Source: Bdellovibrio sp. ArHS
GTDB taxonomy: Bacteria > Bdellovibrionota > Bdellovibrionia > Bdellovibrionales > Bdellovibrionaceae
Assembly: GCF_000786105.1 (NCBI RefSeq)
Contig: NZ_JTEV01000015.1
Span: 1 to 64,000 of the forward strand
Reading direction: 5' to 3'
DNA length: 64,000 nt
The notes beneath the pieces are model-generated. The model did no database searches, was not told the DNA's origin, and was given only the letters and a program-made list of their open reading frames with translations. Each line of letters opens with the position of its first letter. The stretch's first letter is position 1. The translations under genes were made by a program, and so were the position numbers. Shown piece by piece: positions 46,315 through 56,591 of the stretch.

Positions 46315-46875
46315 TTAAACCGGAATCACTTCGATTTCGGGATTGAATTGATCTCGCAAAATTCCCTCAATCGCCATCAATGTTCCAGACGTGGCACTTG
46401 GGCAAGTTCCACATGCCCCTTGATAAAATACATAGAGCTTATTGTCTTCGTACTTCACCACATCCAAGTCCCCGCCATCGCCTTGCAGACCGGGACGAAC
46501 AGTTTCATCCAAAATCTCTTCAATACGCTGAACTTCAGGTGGCTGACTGGCGCGACGCAATTTCTTTTCATCCATCTGCGTCTGATTGGGATTATGCACA
46601 GGCATGCGTGTCTGAATAACCGCACACACATTTTTTTGAATCTCTTCCGGATCAGCGTCGAAGTTGTGAGTGATCGTGATCACATTCTGAAAGAAGTGAA
46701 CCTGACGAACACCTTCCACTTGAAACAGGGCTGAAGCCAGCAAGCTTTGGTCTGCCTCTTTGGCGTCGGCATACGTCGCTTTTCCTTCAGTCAATACGGG
46801 GCGATCCAACACAAATTTCCAAGCATTAGGATTTGGAGTCGCTTGAATACGGATGAGTACATCTTGGCTGCTCAT
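46315..46875 (-). CDS. Nfu-type iron-sulfur carrier
   Basis: 186 residues. N-terminal Nfu_N domain (IQATPNPNAWKFVLDRPVL) and C-terminal NifU-like domain with C155-G-T-C158 in YQGACGTCPSA that carries a Fe-S cluster for delivery to targets. The ATG overlaps the sufS stop (ATGA). It closes the suf operon, replacing SufA or SufE/SufU; none of these is seen. Confidence 0.9.
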   Translation of the reverse strand: MSSQDVLIRIQATPNPNAWKFVLDRPVLTEGKATYADAKEADQSLLASALFQVEGVRQVHFFQNVITITHNFDADPEEIQKNVCAVIQTRMPVHNPNQTQMDEKKLRRASQPPEVQRIEEILDETVRPGLQGDGGDLDVVKYEDNKLYVFYQGACGTCPSATSGTLMAIEGILRDQFNPEIEVIPV

Positions 46876-48101
46876 AACAACATCTCCCGGGCTTTCGCCA
46901 CGGCTTTTACTAAGGCATCAATGTCTTGATGATTATTATACACGGAAAAAGAAGCGCGGACTGTTCCAGGCACGCCTAGTCTAGCCATCAGAGGCTGAGT
47001 GCAATGGTGGCCCGCGCGAACGGCAACGCCTTCCTGATCCAGAATTTGCCCGATATCAGAATGGTGAGCCCCTTTTATATTAAACGATAGAATAGGACCT
47101 TTATTTGCGGCTGTTCCGAAGATTTTCACATCCGGAACTGCTAACAGCTTTTCGGTCGCATATGCTAGTAAATCCATTTCATAGCTGTGGATTTTTTCAA
47201 GCCCGATTCGGTTTACGAAATCAATTGCCGCGTGCAAGCCAACGGCACCTTCGATATGCGGTGTTCCCGCCTCAAAACGGAAAGGCACATCGTTGTAGGT
47301 GGTTTTCTCAACCGTGACTTTGGCAATCATGCTGCCGCCACCTTGATAGGGCGACATTCCGTCCAGAATCTCTTTTTTGCCGTAAACGACCCCCATCCCA
47401 AAGGGACCAAAAACCTTATGGGCCGAGAAGACAAAGAAATCACAATCGATATCCTGAACATCGACTTTTGCCTGAGAAACAACCTGCGCACCATCAATAA
47501 GAACCTTTGCGCCCGCTTCGTGAGCGAGCTTGGTCAAAAGTTTCATATCATTGTTCGTGCCTAAAACATTTGAGCAACCAGTGAAGGCCACCATTTTTGT
47601 CTTGGTAGAAAGTTTCTTTTTAAAGTCTTCGACGTTCAGCTCACCATTATCCAAAATGTCCACGGCCAGTACTTTTGCACCGACTTTTTCAGCGACCATT
47701 TGCCAAGGAACGATATTCCCGTGATGCTCCATCACAGTAATTAGGATCTCGTCGCCCTCTTTCAGATTTGTCATTCCCCACGAGTGTGCCACAAGGTTGA
47801 CACCTTCCGTGGTTCCCCGCACGAAAACAATTTCTTCAGACATACGAGCATTTAAAAACTGCGCCACACTATTACGAGCCGCTTCGAAAGCTTGAGTCGC
47901 AACATCACCTAAGTAATGGGCACCCCTATGCACGTTCGATGTCTCAAAAGAGTAAAAATGAGTAATACGATCGATCACGGCCTGCGGCTTCAACGTGGTG
48001 GCACCACTGTCCAAATACACCAGACTTTTCCCGTGCACTTTTTGAGTAAGTGCCGGAAATTCATTTCTAACTGCCGAAAAGACCTGTTCTAATTGACTCA
48101 T
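46872..48101 (-). CDS. sufS: Cysteine desulfurase SufS
   Basis: 409 residues. PLP-dependent group II desulfurase: AHKVFGPFGMGVVYG holds the PLP lysine and GHHCTQPLMARLG holds the catalytic Cys. It delivers sulfur as persulfide to the SufBCD scaffold. No SufE or SufU acceptor is encoded alongside. Four bases separate it from sufD. Confidence 0.95.
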   Translation of the reverse strand: MSQLEQVFSAVRNEFPALTQKVHGKSLVYLDSGATTLKPQAVIDRITHFYSFETSNVHRGAHYLGDVATQAFEAARNSVAQFLNARMSEEIVFVRGTTEGVNLVAHSWGMTNLKEGDEILITVMEHHGNIVPWQMVAEKVGAKVLAVDILDNGELNVEDFKKKLSTKTKMVAFTGCSNVLGTNNDMKLLTKLAHEAGAKVLIDGAQVVSQAKVDVQDIDCDFFVFSAHKVFGPFGMGVVYGKKEILDGMSPYQGGGSMIAKVTVEKTTYNDVPFRFEAGTPHIEGAVGLHAAIDFVNRIGLEKIHSYEMDLLAYATEKLLAVPDVKIFGTAANKGPILSFNIKGAHHSDIGQILDQEGVAVRAGHHCTQPLMARLGVPGTVRASFSVYNNHQDIDALVKAVAKAREMLL

Positions 48102-48104
48102 TAC

Positions 48105-49361
48105 CTACCCGTTAACATGAAGACGTGTGAACGCCTCATCCAAATGACGAGTCAGCCATTTTTGAATGCTGTCGTCAGAGATTTTATAAATTACTTCCGA
48201 AAGAAACCCATAACTCAACATGGGGATGGCTTTCGCTTTGGGAATCGCGCGTGATTGCAAATAGAAAAGCTCTTCGCGATTTAATTGACCAACTGTTGAA
48301 CCATGCGCCGCTTTAACGTCGTCCGCATAAACTTCAAGCCCCGGCTTGCTATCGGCTTCCGCCTTAGAACTTAATAACAGATTATTGTTAAGTTGAGCCG
48401 AGTCCGCTTTCTGAGCCCCTTTTTGAATCAGAACTTTTCCACTGAATACGGAACGGGATTCGCCGTCCAAAATACCTTTGTAAAGCTGATTCGTATGGCA
48501 TTCGCCAACCTGGTGGTTGATTAAAGAGGTGTTATCGACGTGTTGCTTACCGCTAACCGCATAAACACCCAAGATCTCGGTGGAAGAACCCTGACCCGTC
48601 AAAGTCACATCCAAGGAATGACGAGACAACATTGCTCCGGTTGCAAAAGCCAGACTTTCAACATTCGCGTTCTTTTCAACCGTGAGGCGTGTGCGACCGA
48701 TATTAACGGCAGACTCGCCTTCCCCTTGCAAACGCACATAAATAACCTTCGCACTTTCACCCACGTGAAGATCCATCACGGAATTCACGAAGTAAGAAGT
48801 GGATGATCCGTGGTAGCTCTCCAAAATTTTAACGGAAGAGCGTGCGCCCACATGCAATGAAATACGAGGATGAACCATCAGGGCGCTACCGCCCTCTGTG
48901 GAAGTGAAAAACACGAAATTCACAGGTTTTTCCACAGAGGTTTCTTTCGCCAAGGAAAGAACGAAAGGTTTCGCCAGATAGGCGCCATTTAAAGCATCAA
49001 AAGTATCATCAAACTGTGTCGGATACTCTGAAAGCTCACGCAAAGAAAATCCCGAAGGCAATTCTTCGGTTAAGGTCTTATCCAAAACACCATTAAAGAA
49101 AACAATGTTAATGAATTCAGGGTTCAAACACTTCTTAATCGCCACAGCCGTATCATGGCTGGGCGCAAAAGGATTCACAGCACTTGATGTGTAGTTTGTT
49201 TCCCCGAGGACTTTTACACTGGTATAGTGCCACTCTTCATCTTTACGAGTCGGTAGCCCCTTGTGAGAAGCATAGTCAAAACCGGCCTGACGAAAAGAAG
49301 CCAAGGCCCCTTCTGCAGGCTGTGTCTGACTGAATTTTTCATAGGTTGAAAGCAAATTCAT
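48105..49361 (-). CDS. sufD: Fe-S assembly protein SufD
   Basis: 418 residues of the SufB/SufD fold: beta-helix core with GRTRLTVEKNANVESLAFATGA and C-terminal DDVKAAHGSTVGQLNREELFYLQSRAI, whose His and Gln-rich segment is the family mark. It forms the SufBC2D scaffold. It follows sufC with a 20-base gap. Confidence 0.94.
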   Translation of the reverse strand: MNLLSTYEKFSQTQPAEGALASFRQAGFDYASHKGLPTRKDEEWHYTSVKVLGETNYTSSAVNPFAPSHDTAVAIKKCLNPEFINIVFFNGVLDKTLTEELPSGFSLRELSEYPTQFDDTFDALNGAYLAKPFVLSLAKETSVEKPVNFVFFTSTEGGSALMVHPRISLHVGARSSVKILESYHGSSTSYFVNSVMDLHVGESAKVIYVRLQGEGESAVNIGRTRLTVEKNANVESLAFATGAMLSRHSLDVTLTGQGSSTEILGVYAVSGKQHVDNTSLINHQVGECHTNQLYKGILDGESRSVFSGKVLIQKGAQKADSAQLNNNLLLSSKAEADSKPGLEVYADDVKAAHGSTVGQLNREELFYLQSRAIPKAKAIPMLSYGFLSEVIYKISDDSIQKWLTRHLDEAFTRLHVNG

Positions 49362-49381
49362 TTCTTCACCTCGACGGTTGA

Positions 49382-50131
49382 CTACGTCAACCAGTCGTAC
49401 CCTTTATCTTCAAGCTTCAAAGCCAAAGAGCTGTCGCCTGTTTCAACGATTTTTCCACCCAACAAGACGTGAACATAGTCCGGTTTGATATAGTCCAAAA
49501 GTCTTTGATAGTGCGTCACCATTACGATCGCGTTGTCTTTGCGACGCAACTTATTCACACCCTCAGAAACGATGCGAAGAGCATCGATATCAAGACCGGA
49601 ATCCGTTTCATCCAAAAGCGCTAGGCGCGGCGAAAGAACTGCCATTTGCAGAATTTCATTTTTCTTCTTTTCGCCACCAGAAAATCCCGTGTTCACCGGA
49701 CGATCCAGATACTCGGGTTTCATGCCGACAAGTTTTAATTTCTGAACCAGGAATTCACGGAACTCCCCTTCCGGCATAGGCTCTGAACCTTGGTGCTGCA
49801 AAATCGAATTGAAAGACGTGTGCAGGAAAGTGAAGTTAGAGACACCCGGAACTTCGATGGGATATTGGAATGCTAAGAAGATCCCCTCTTTCGCTCGTTC
49901 ATCTGGCTCTAGCTCAAGAAGATTCTTCATCTGAAAGTTCACTTCATACTTTACTTCGCCGCCAGTCACTTCATAGGCCGGATGTCCGGCAAGGACTTTA
50001 GATAAAGTTGATTTGCCGGAACCATTCGGTCCCATGATCGCATGGACTTCACCCGGCTTGATGGTCAGGTTCAGACCTTTAAGAATTTCTTTTTCTTCAA
50101 CACGTGCGTGGAGGTTTTTAATTTCTAACAT
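49382..50131 (-). CDS. sufC: Fe-S assembly ATPase SufC
   Basis: 249 residues. ABC-type ATPase with Walker A GPNGSGKS, signature NTGFSGGEKKKNE and Walker B LALLDETDSGLDIDAL. It powers cluster assembly on SufB/SufD and is not a transporter. Between sufB (24-base gap) and sufD. Confidence 0.96.
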   Translation of the reverse strand: MLEIKNLHARVEEKEILKGLNLTIKPGEVHAIMGPNGSGKSTLSKVLAGHPAYEVTGGEVKYEVNFQMKNLLELEPDERAKEGIFLAFQYPIEVPGVSNFTFLHTSFNSILQHQGSEPMPEGEFREFLVQKLKLVGMKPEYLDRPVNTGFSGGEKKKNEILQMAVLSPRLALLDETDSGLDIDALRIVSEGVNKLRRKDNAIVMVTHYQRLLDYIKPDYVHVLLGGKIVETGDSSLALKLEDKGYDWLT

Positions 50132-50155
50132 AGCTCTTACCTTTACGTCGCGGGA

Positions 50156-51607
50156 CTAACCCACGCTGTTTTCCAATTTCATTTCAATCAACTTCACGGC
50201 TTCGACGGCAAATTCCAGAGGCAATTCTTTAAAGACCTCTTTGCAGAAACCGTTTACGAGCATCGAAATTGTCTTTTCCATATCCAAACCACGAGACTGC
50301 AAATAGAAGATCTGGTCTTCACTGATTCGTGAAGTCGTCGCTTCGTGCTCAATCATGGCGGATTTATTTTTTACTTCAATATAGGGGTATGTACTGGCAC
50401 TGCACTTATCCCCGACAAGCATCGAATCACACTGTGAATAGTTTCGCGCATTTTCAGCAGAAGGCATGATTTTCACTTGGCCACGGTAGGCGTTTGAAGA
50501 CTTGTCCGTGGAAATACCTTTGGAAATGATCGTGCTTTTTGTGTTTTTACCGATATGAATCATCTTCGTACCGGTGTCGGCCTGCATCAGGTCGTGAGTC
50601 AAAGCGACAGAATAGAATGCGCCCTCAGAATAATCCCCTTGCAAGATACAAGAAGGATACTTCCACGTGATGGCGGAACCTGACTCTACCTGAGTCCAAG
50701 AAATCTTAGAGCGTTTTCCCGCCGCTTTCCCTCGTTTGGTCACAAAATTGTAGATGCCACCGCGACCTTCTTTATCGCCGGTGTACCAGTTCTGAACCGT
50801 GGAGTATTTGATTTCCGCATCATCTAAAGCAATCAACTCGACAACAGCCGCATGCAATTGATTTTCGTCACGCTGAGGGGCCGTGCAACCTTCAAGGTAA
50901 TTGACGTAACCACCTTCGTCGCAGATCAAAAGAGTTCTTTCAAACTGACCCGTGTCTTTGGCGTTGATACGGAAGTAAGTCGAAAGGTCAATAGGGCAAC
51001 GAACACCCTTAGGGATGTAACAAAAAGAGCCATCCGTGAAGACGGCGGCATTCAAAGCGGCATAAAAGTTATCCGCATAAGGAACGACAGATCCCAGATA
51101 TTTTTTTACAAGTTCAGGGTGCTTTTGTACCGCCTCTGAAATCGAGCAGAAAATCACGCCGGCCTTATCCAAAACTTCCGTATGTGTTGTGCCGACAGAA
51201 ACAGAGTCAAAAACCACATCCACGGCAATTCCGGAAATCCGTTTTTGTTCTGATAAAGGAATGCCTAACTTTTCAAAAGTTTTGATCAACTCAGGATCTA
51301 AGTCATCCAACGATTTGGGCTTGTCTGCTTCCGCCTGCTTCTTCGGTGCTGAATAATAACGGATATCCTGGAAATCGATTTTAGGATAAGAAACATGCGC
51401 CCACGTCGGCTCGACCATTGTAAGCCAATGGCGGAACGCTTTAAGTCGGTATTCCAACATCCATTCGGGTTCGTTTTTCTTTTGCGAGATCAGACGAATG
51501 ATGTCTTCATTCAAACCTTTTTGTACGTCGTCGGTTTCAATGTCGGTCGTAAAACCGTATTTATATTCGTAGGACTCTAGAGGGTTGTTGGAGGATTTAT
51601 TGTCCAT
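50156..51607 (-). CDS. sufB: Fe-S assembly scaffold SufB
   Basis: About 483 residues. [43 protein letters not shown] and [19 protein letters not shown] are SufB hallmarks, as is [13 protein letters not shown] for the cluster-related Cys. ATG 51607 is preferred over 51658: it has GAGG upstream and gives the usual N-terminus. It overlaps the end of the rrf2-type gene by 11 bases. Confidence 0.95.
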   Translation of the reverse strand: MDNKSSNNPLESYEYKYGFTTDIETDDVQKGLNEDIIRLISQKKNEPEWMLEYRLKAFRHWLTMVEPTWAHVSYPKIDFQDIRYYSAPKKQAEADKPKSLDDLDPELIKTFEKLGIPLSEQKRISGIAVDVVFDSVSVGTTHTEVLDKAGVIFCSISEAVQKHPELVKKYLGSVVPYADNFYAALNAAVFTDGSFCYIPKGVRCPIDLSTYFRINAKDTGQFERTLLICDEGGYVNYLEGCTAPQRDENQLHAAVVELIALDDAEIKYSTVQNWYTGDKEGRGGIYNFVTKRGKAAGKRSKISWTQVESGSAITWKYPSCILQGDYSEGAFYSVALTHDLMQADTGTKMIHIGKNTKSTIISKGISTDKSSNAYRGQVKIMPSAENARNYSQCDSMLVGDKCSASTYPYIEVKNKSAMIEHEATTSRISEDQIFYLQSRGLDMEKTISMLVNGFCKEVFKELPLEFAVEAVKLIEMKLENSVG

Positions 51608-52052
51608 GCGCCTCAGCCTCCGCTGACTTTTTGCCAGCCAATGATGATTTATCCACAAGCAGATCTTTCAGGCTCAGGCTTCTATAGAATTCCGTGAGAC
51701 GATGATTCAGTTGAGTGATGGGTGAAACAATGTTGCAGGTTCCTTGAATTTCGCAAGGCGCCTCTTTATGAAGGCATTTTACAAGTGCCGTCGGACCCTC
51801 AATGATCTCGACAAGATCATGAATGGACACTTTGGAAAGGTCTTTGGTGATTTGGTAACCACCGCTAGCACCATATTCAGCGCGAAGAATTCCTTTTTGT
51901 GCCATTTGCTGCATAACTCGAGCTGTCGCATCAAAAGGCGTATGAAAAGAATCGGAAACTTCTTTCGCGGACGTCAATTCGCCAGGAATTTTTTTGCTCA
52001 TGTACTTCAGGGCCATGAGGGCGTATTCGAGTTTGCGGTTGATCTTGTTCAT
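51597..52052 (-). CDS. Rrf2 family regulator, likely controller of suf
   Basis: 151 residues. N-terminal winged helix ([25 protein letters not shown]) and three cysteines C93, C100 and C106 in [14 protein letters not shown], spaced as in IscR/SufR-like Fe-S sensing regulators. First gene of the operon, directly upstream of sufB, so autoregulation by Fe-S status is likely. IscR, SufR or RsrR subgroup cannot be fixed. Confidence 0.9.
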   Translation of the reverse strand: MNKINRKLEYALMALKYMSKKIPGELTSAKEVSDSFHTPFDATARVMQQMAQKGILRAEYGASGGYQITKDLSKVSIHDLVEIIEGPTALVKCLHKEAPCEIQGTCNIVSPITQLNHRLTEFYRSLSLKDLLVDKSSLAGKKSAEAEAHGQ

Positions 52053-52124
52053 GATTCGTTCTCTGCTCTTTTTGAGCTGCTTTCAGTGGGCTTTTCAATG
52101 TGCGTCCACAGTAGGGCTATGCCC

Positions 52125-52189
52125 CGTTTCTAAACGAAAGTGAAATGAAAAACAAGGGCAAATACGCCTTATTTTAACGTATTTAAGGC
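52125..52189. promoter_or_regulatory. Inverted repeats in the rrf2 / GDPD-like divergent gap
   Basis: A 12-base repeat CGTTTCTAAACG (52125-52136) with 5-base arms, and GCCTTA (52166-52171) against TAAGGC (52184-52189). Either could be an operator for the Fe-S regulator or an element of the divergent promoters. The gap spans 52053-52264. Confidence 0.35.
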
Positions 52190-52264
52190 CGTGACAGAAA
52201 CGTCTGCGTCAGTTTTTGAAAAATTTGCTGATTTCAATGCCTTACGATGCTATACGAAGGTCTT

Positions 52265-53131
52265 ATGAGAATCTTTTTCATTACCGTTGCTAGCCTTGTT
52301 GTTGTCGGGATTATTATTTTATCTGCCCGTATTTGGGGATTAGGCCAAAACTATAAAGCCTATGAGCATGCCTTCTTTTCAGGGGCGACCCCGCTGATTA
52401 TCGTGAAAGCAGATACTTTGGAAAAAACCCAGGAAGCCTTAAAAGCCAAGCCGGATGCGGTGATCTGGCTGGACGTGCGCTTTTCTCGCGACAAAATTCC
52501 GTTCATTCTTGCGGCAGGCCGTGACAGCGAATTTTTGGATATGAAAAGAAAAGAACAGGAAGCGAACCCCAACACTCCTATCATGATCGGTGGAAAACTT
52601 TCTGAATATCCATGGGAACAGATCAACGAGTTCTATAAAACAACTCCCGCCCTGAAGGAGTACTACGAGCAGTTCCCACAAACGCGTTTTATTTTGAATG
52701 TCGTCGACAACGTTGCCGACGCACACACCACGTTAGTGAACACCATACAGGATTTGAAGCCCAACGAGCGCACTCTGATTCAAAGTGACGCTTTGATTTT
52801 AATGACTTCAATTAAAGAGATTAAGCCCGAGTGGGTTTATGGGACGAGCACTCCGGATTTAATGCGTCTTTTGACGTTTGATTCCATGTGGATTCTACCC
52901 TCCACACAATTTTCAGGCGATGTCTTTATCGCTCCGTTTACATTAATGAAGCGTCCCGCATTCAACGACGACATCATCGAAGAAATGCGCCGACGTAAAA
53001 AAAGAATTTTCTTGGGCCCTATTCAAAGTGAATCTCAATTTGCTGAAGCGAGTCGCTATAAGGCGGATGGCTTGATCACGGACAATTTGCCACAATTGCT
53101 AGACCTTCTCGGCCAAGGTCCTGTTCAATAG
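52265..53131 (+). CDS. Glycerophosphodiesterase-fold protein with a degraded active site
   Basis: About 288 residues. An N-terminal membrane anchor (FFITVASLVVVGIIILSARI) is followed by a TIM-barrel like GDPD pattern: LEKTQEALKAKPDAVIWLDVRFS where the family has PENT...ELDV, and later KRIFLGPIQSES and YKADGLITDN. The usual His-Arg-Gly start and His-Asp pair are replaced (LIIVKAD, AAGRD). Catalysis is unlikely. ATG 52265 with GAAGG upstream is the start; the frame is open from 52247. Confidence 0.65.
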   Translation: MRIFFITVASLVVVGIIILSARIWGLGQNYKAYEHAFFSGATPLIIVKADTLEKTQEALKAKPDAVIWLDVRFSRDKIPFILAAGRDSEFLDMKRKEQEANPNTPIMIGGKLSEYPWEQINEFYKTTPALKEYYEQFPQTRFILNVVDNVADAHTTLVNTIQDLKPNERTLIQSDALILMTSIKEIKPEWVYGTSTPDLMRLLTFDSMWILPSTQFSGDVFIAPFTLMKRPAFNDDIIEEMRRRKKRIFLGPIQSESQFAEASRYKADGLITDNLPQLLDLLGQGPVQ

Positions 53132-53203
53132 GTTGAACTCAGGACCATTTGGACATATCTTTTTACCTTAGGGACTGATGCGTCCCTCATCGGAGGTCAA
53201 GAT

Positions 53204-53941
53204 ATGTCCGCTCTATTTGTTAACGTAGCTCAGGCTGCACCCTCTGTGTCTGTGAACACAAGCTCCATGGATGCTATTTTTCAAGCAAGTCCTGTTGTGC
53301 AACTGACTTTATTAATTCTAGTTTTACTCTCAGTATTCTGCTGGGCCATCGGATTTACGAAATACCAAACCTTCAAGAAAATGAATAATTCTGACGAACT
53401 TTTCCTAAGTAAATTCTGGAAAGTAAATTCGCTGGACACACTTTATGAAGACATCGATCAGTACAACGACTCTTCTATCGCCCGTGTATTTAAGGCGGCC
53501 TACCTGGAAATGAAGAAAATCTCTGAGTCGCCTTTACTCGCCAAAACAGAGGGCGACAAACCTATTCTTTCCGGCATCGACAATCTTCAGCGTGTTTTGA
53601 ATAAAGCCTCTGAAAACGAAATCTCGAAACTTGAGTCCCGCTTAACAGTCTTGGCAACGACGGGAAGTACCGGACCCTTTATCGGTCTTTTCGGAACTGT
53701 TTGGGGGATCATGGGGTCTTTCCATAAAATCGGCCAGACCGGGACTGCCAGTCTTGCTGTTGTTGCCCCAGGAATTTCAGAAGCCCTAATTGCCACGGCG
53801 ATCGGTCTTGCCGCCGCGATCCCCGCAGTGGTTCTTTATAACAACTTTATTTCACGCATCCGCAAACAAGAAATTGCTTTAAACAACTTCAACGCGGACT
53901 TCCTGAACATCGTGAAGCGTAACTTCTTCCAAGGGAACTAA
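53204..53941 (+). CDS. tolQ: TolQ-type MotA/ExbB proton channel protein
   Basis: 245 residues. Three transmembrane segments; the family core with [26 protein letters not shown] and [25 protein letters not shown]. It forms the proton-driven motor with TolR in the Tol-Pal system for outer-membrane constriction at division. CGGAGGT ahead of the ATG is strong. Followed by tolR after two bases. Confidence 0.94.
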   Translation: MSALFVNVAQAAPSVSVNTSSMDAIFQASPVVQLTLLILVLLSVFCWAIGFTKYQTFKKMNNSDELFLSKFWKVNSLDTLYEDIDQYNDSSIARVFKAAYLEMKKISESPLLAKTEGDKPILSGIDNLQRVLNKASENEISKLESRLTVLATTGSTGPFIGLFGTVWGIMGSFHKIGQTGTASLAVVAPGISEALIATAIGLAAAIPAVVLYNNFISRIRKQEIALNNFNADFLNIVKRNFFQGN

Positions 53942-53943
53942 TC

Positions 53944-54366
53944 GTGGGAATGAGTAATGGAGGCGGCAAAGCAAAAAGCCGCGCAACATTAAGTGAGATC
54001 AATGTGACCCCTCTGGTGGACGTCATGCTGGTTCTCCTTATTATGTTCATGGTGACAACTCCGCTGATGCAACAGGGAATCGAAGTGGATCTTCCCAAGA
54101 CATCCTCTTCGGGAGTGGAGCTGAATGAAGAGCCTTTTGTTTTGGTGATTGGCCCCGATCAAAAAATGACGGTGGCGAAGACAAAAATCACCATGACTGA
54201 GTTGCGACCCAAATTGAAAGCGATTTTCGAAAATAAAAAGAACAAACAAGTTTATATCCAGGCAGACCGCAAAGTGGATTATGGCTTCGTCGCGGAAGCT
54301 ATGGCAGAAGTTCGTGCCGCCGGGATCTTTAACATAGGCCTTATCACGGTTCCCAAAGATCAGTGA
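53944..54366 (+). CDS. tolR: TolR-type proton channel protein
   Basis: 140 residues, GTG start. The membrane segment LVDVMLVLLIMFMVTTPLM has the key Asp (VDVML), and the periplasmic part is EVDLPKTSSSGV... followed by VYIQADRKVDYGFVAEAM. It works with TolQ. Its stop overlaps the tolA start (GTGA, 54363-54366). Confidence 0.94.
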   Translation: MGMSNGGGKAKSRATLSEINVTPLVDVMLVLLIMFMVTTPLMQQGIEVDLPKTSSSGVELNEEPFVLVIGPDQKMTVAKTKITMTELRPKLKAIFENKKNKQVYIQADRKVDYGFVAEAMAEVRAAGIFNIGLITVPKDQ

Positions 54367-55199
54367 ATTATTTAGAAGAAGATAAACAGCAAGATGATCA
54401 ACTTTCGCGCGGCATAGGAATTTCTATTGCCTTGCACGCGTTCATTATTTCAGTTTTCACACTGAAAGCTGTGTTTTTTACTCCTGAAGCTATCGACTTT
54501 TCTCAAGCTATTCGGGTCGATATGGTAGGGTTGCCGGATAAAATTGAGCCGAAGGATATGCCGGCTCCTGCAAAAGAAGAAGCTCGACCTGCGCTTCCTG
54601 ATAAAGAAAAAGCCCCAGAAATTCCGGCAGAAAAACCGCCCGAAAAAGTTGTCGAAAAGAAGACAGCCGTCGCTAAGCCTGAACCTGTGAAGCCCGTGGC
54701 CAAAAAGGACGATGGCGTAAACCTTGAGAAGGTGAAATCTCAACAGCAAAATGCTCTTGAGAAATTGAAAGCCATGGCGGCTTTAGAAAAAATTAAGAAC
54801 GACGTTGCAGAAGAAAAAAGAAAAGCCGCCGCCGGTTCGGGTAAATCGGATTCGGGTGGTCAGAAAATCAAAGGCAACGTGTTGTCACCTGGAACATCGC
54901 TGACAGGACTCACGAAACTTCAGCATGACACTTATGCGTCTGATTTAGATAGACATATTAAAGCCAATTGGGCCCTTCCAGAATGGCTGGCCAAACGCGA
55001 CTTCAAAGCCCAAGCCGTGGTGTTTATTGATTCACGAGGAAATATTCTGGGAAGAAAAATTGTTAAAAGCAGTGGTAATCCCAGTTACGATGAGGAAGTA
55101 TTAGCAACTATCGATCGATCGGCTCCGTTCCCTGCTCCTCCAGAGAAATTTTTGGCCATCGTATCCGTAGACGGAATTCTGATCGGATTCCCAGAATAG
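54363..55199 (+). CDS. tolA: TolA-like periplasmic bridge protein
   Basis: 278 residues, GTG start. One N-terminal transmembrane helix (about 17-40), a Lys/Glu/Ala/Pro-rich linker (about 60-165), and a C-terminal TonB/TolA-like domain (YASDLDRHIKANWALPEW, GRKIVKSSGNPSYDEEVLATI). It links the inner-membrane motor to the outer membrane. The middle domain is shorter than in E. coli TolA (421 residues). Confidence 0.9.
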   Translation: MNYLEEDKQQDDQLSRGIGISIALHAFIISVFTLKAVFFTPEAIDFSQAIRVDMVGLPDKIEPKDMPAPAKEEARPALPDKEKAPEIPAEKPPEKVVEKKTAVAKPEPVKPVAKKDDGVNLEKVKSQQQNALEKLKAMAALEKIKNDVAEEKRKAAAGSGKSDSGGQKIKGNVLSPGTSLTGLTKLQHDTYASDLDRHIKANWALPEWLAKRDFKAQAVVFIDSRGNILGRKIVKSSGNPSYDEEVLATIDRSAPFPAPPEKFLAIVSVDGILIGFPE

Positions 55200-55208
55200 G
55201 AGATCTTT

Positions 55209-56591
55209 ATGATAAAGCAGCTTTTAGCCTTGCTCCTTGTTTTCGGCATTTTTCCTTTATTTGCTCAAGCCCAAACGGGTGGCATCTATATTAAATTGGG
55301 TGAAGCTCGTACCAAAAAAAGTCTGTTGGCTTTGCCGGCTTTGCAATACTTTGGATCACCCTCTTCAGGCACAAAAAATCAATCGGTCGGTGTAGAGATT
55401 TTTAATACCATCACCAATGATTTAACGGTTTCCGCGTACTTTCAGTTCATCAGTCAAAGTGCTTTTCTTGAGGACACCAGCAAAACCGGTCTGACACCGG
55501 CTCCTGGCTCGCCAAATGGTTTCAAATTTCAAAGCTGGTCTGCTATCGGCGCAGATTTTCTGATCCGCGCAGGATATTCCATCGTCGGAGATGAGCTGAC
55601 ACTAGAGACTTATCTGTATCACGTGCCTAGAGCCAATTTGATTGCGGGCAAAAAGTATAAAGGCCCGGTTTCCAGCGCTCGCCGAATTGCTCACACTTTT
55701 TCAAATGATGTGCTTAAGGCTTTGACCGGCAAAGAAGGTCCGTTCCTTTCCAAAGTCGTCGCGTCTTCTGATCGCGCTGGCGCCCAAACGAAAGAAATTT
55801 TCGTCATGGATTGGGATGGTGCAAATATGGATCAGGTCTCAAGCCATCGCAGTATCTCTATTTCTCCGGCTTGGTCTCCGGATGGAAAAAAGATCGCCTA
55901 CACTTCTTACGTAAAGCGCGTGGGAGCAAAGTTTAGAAATGCCGACATGCTGCTTTTTGATCTTACAACCGGCCGTCGTTCTTTGATTTCGTACCGCCAA
56001 GGTATCAATTCTGGCGCGGCTTTTTCCCCCGACAACCGCCACATCTATCTGACGATTTCGCAAGGGAATAGTCCCGATATTTACAAAATGACTTTGGATG
56101 GAACTCTGGTCGGCAAAATCACCAACGGTCCTTCCGGAGCCATGAATGTCGAGCCTACTATTTCCAACGATGGCAAGCTGGCTTTTTCGTCTGATCGCGC
56201 GGGACGACCGATGATTTACACGGCCAATGGCGACGGTTCCGCTGTAAAACGCATTACTTTTGCTGGCGTATTTAATTCTTCACCAAGTTGGTCTCCAGAT
56301 GGTTCTAAGATCGCCTTTGCCGGTCAAAGTGATGATCACTTTGATATCTTCGTGATGAATGCGGACGGAACAGGAATGATTCGTCTTACTTCCGCAAAGC
56401 AACCCAATGGCAAATGGTCCAGCAATGAAGACCCTTCATTTTCTCCGGATGGACGCTTTGTTATGTACACGAGCAATCGTACCGGGAAAAATCAGATTTA
56501 TATTTCTACCGTGGACGGCACCGAAGAGCGCCGGGTGACCACAGACAACTACAACTACTACAAACCAAAGTGGTCACGTAACATTGAGTAA
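55209..56591 (+). CDS. tolB: Tol-Pal system beta-propeller protein TolB
   Basis: 460 residues with signal peptide ([16 protein letters not shown]). N-terminal domain about 25-180, then a six-bladed propeller with repeats such as [34 protein letters not shown] and [16 protein letters not shown]. It docks Pal and other envelope proteins. The stop overlaps the glnE start by eight bases; pal, its usual neighbour, is absent here. Confidence 0.95.
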   Translation: MIKQLLALLLVFGIFPLFAQAQTGGIYIKLGEARTKKSLLALPALQYFGSPSSGTKNQSVGVEIFNTITNDLTVSAYFQFISQSAFLEDTSKTGLTPAPGSPNGFKFQSWSAIGADFLIRAGYSIVGDELTLETYLYHVPRANLIAGKKYKGPVSSARRIAHTFSNDVLKALTGKEGPFLSKVVASSDRAGAQTKEIFVMDWDGANMDQVSSHRSISISPAWSPDGKKIAYTSYVKRVGAKFRNADMLLFDLTTGRRSLISYRQGINSGAAFSPDNRHIYLTISQGNSPDIYKMTLDGTLVGKITNGPSGAMNVEPTISNDGKLAFSSDRAGRPMIYTANGDGSAVKRITFAGVFNSSPSWSPDGSKIAFAGQSDDHFDIFVMNADGTGMIRLTSAKQPNGKWSSNEDPSFSPDGRFVMYTSNRTGKNQIYISTVDGTEERRVTTDNYNYYKPKWSRNIE

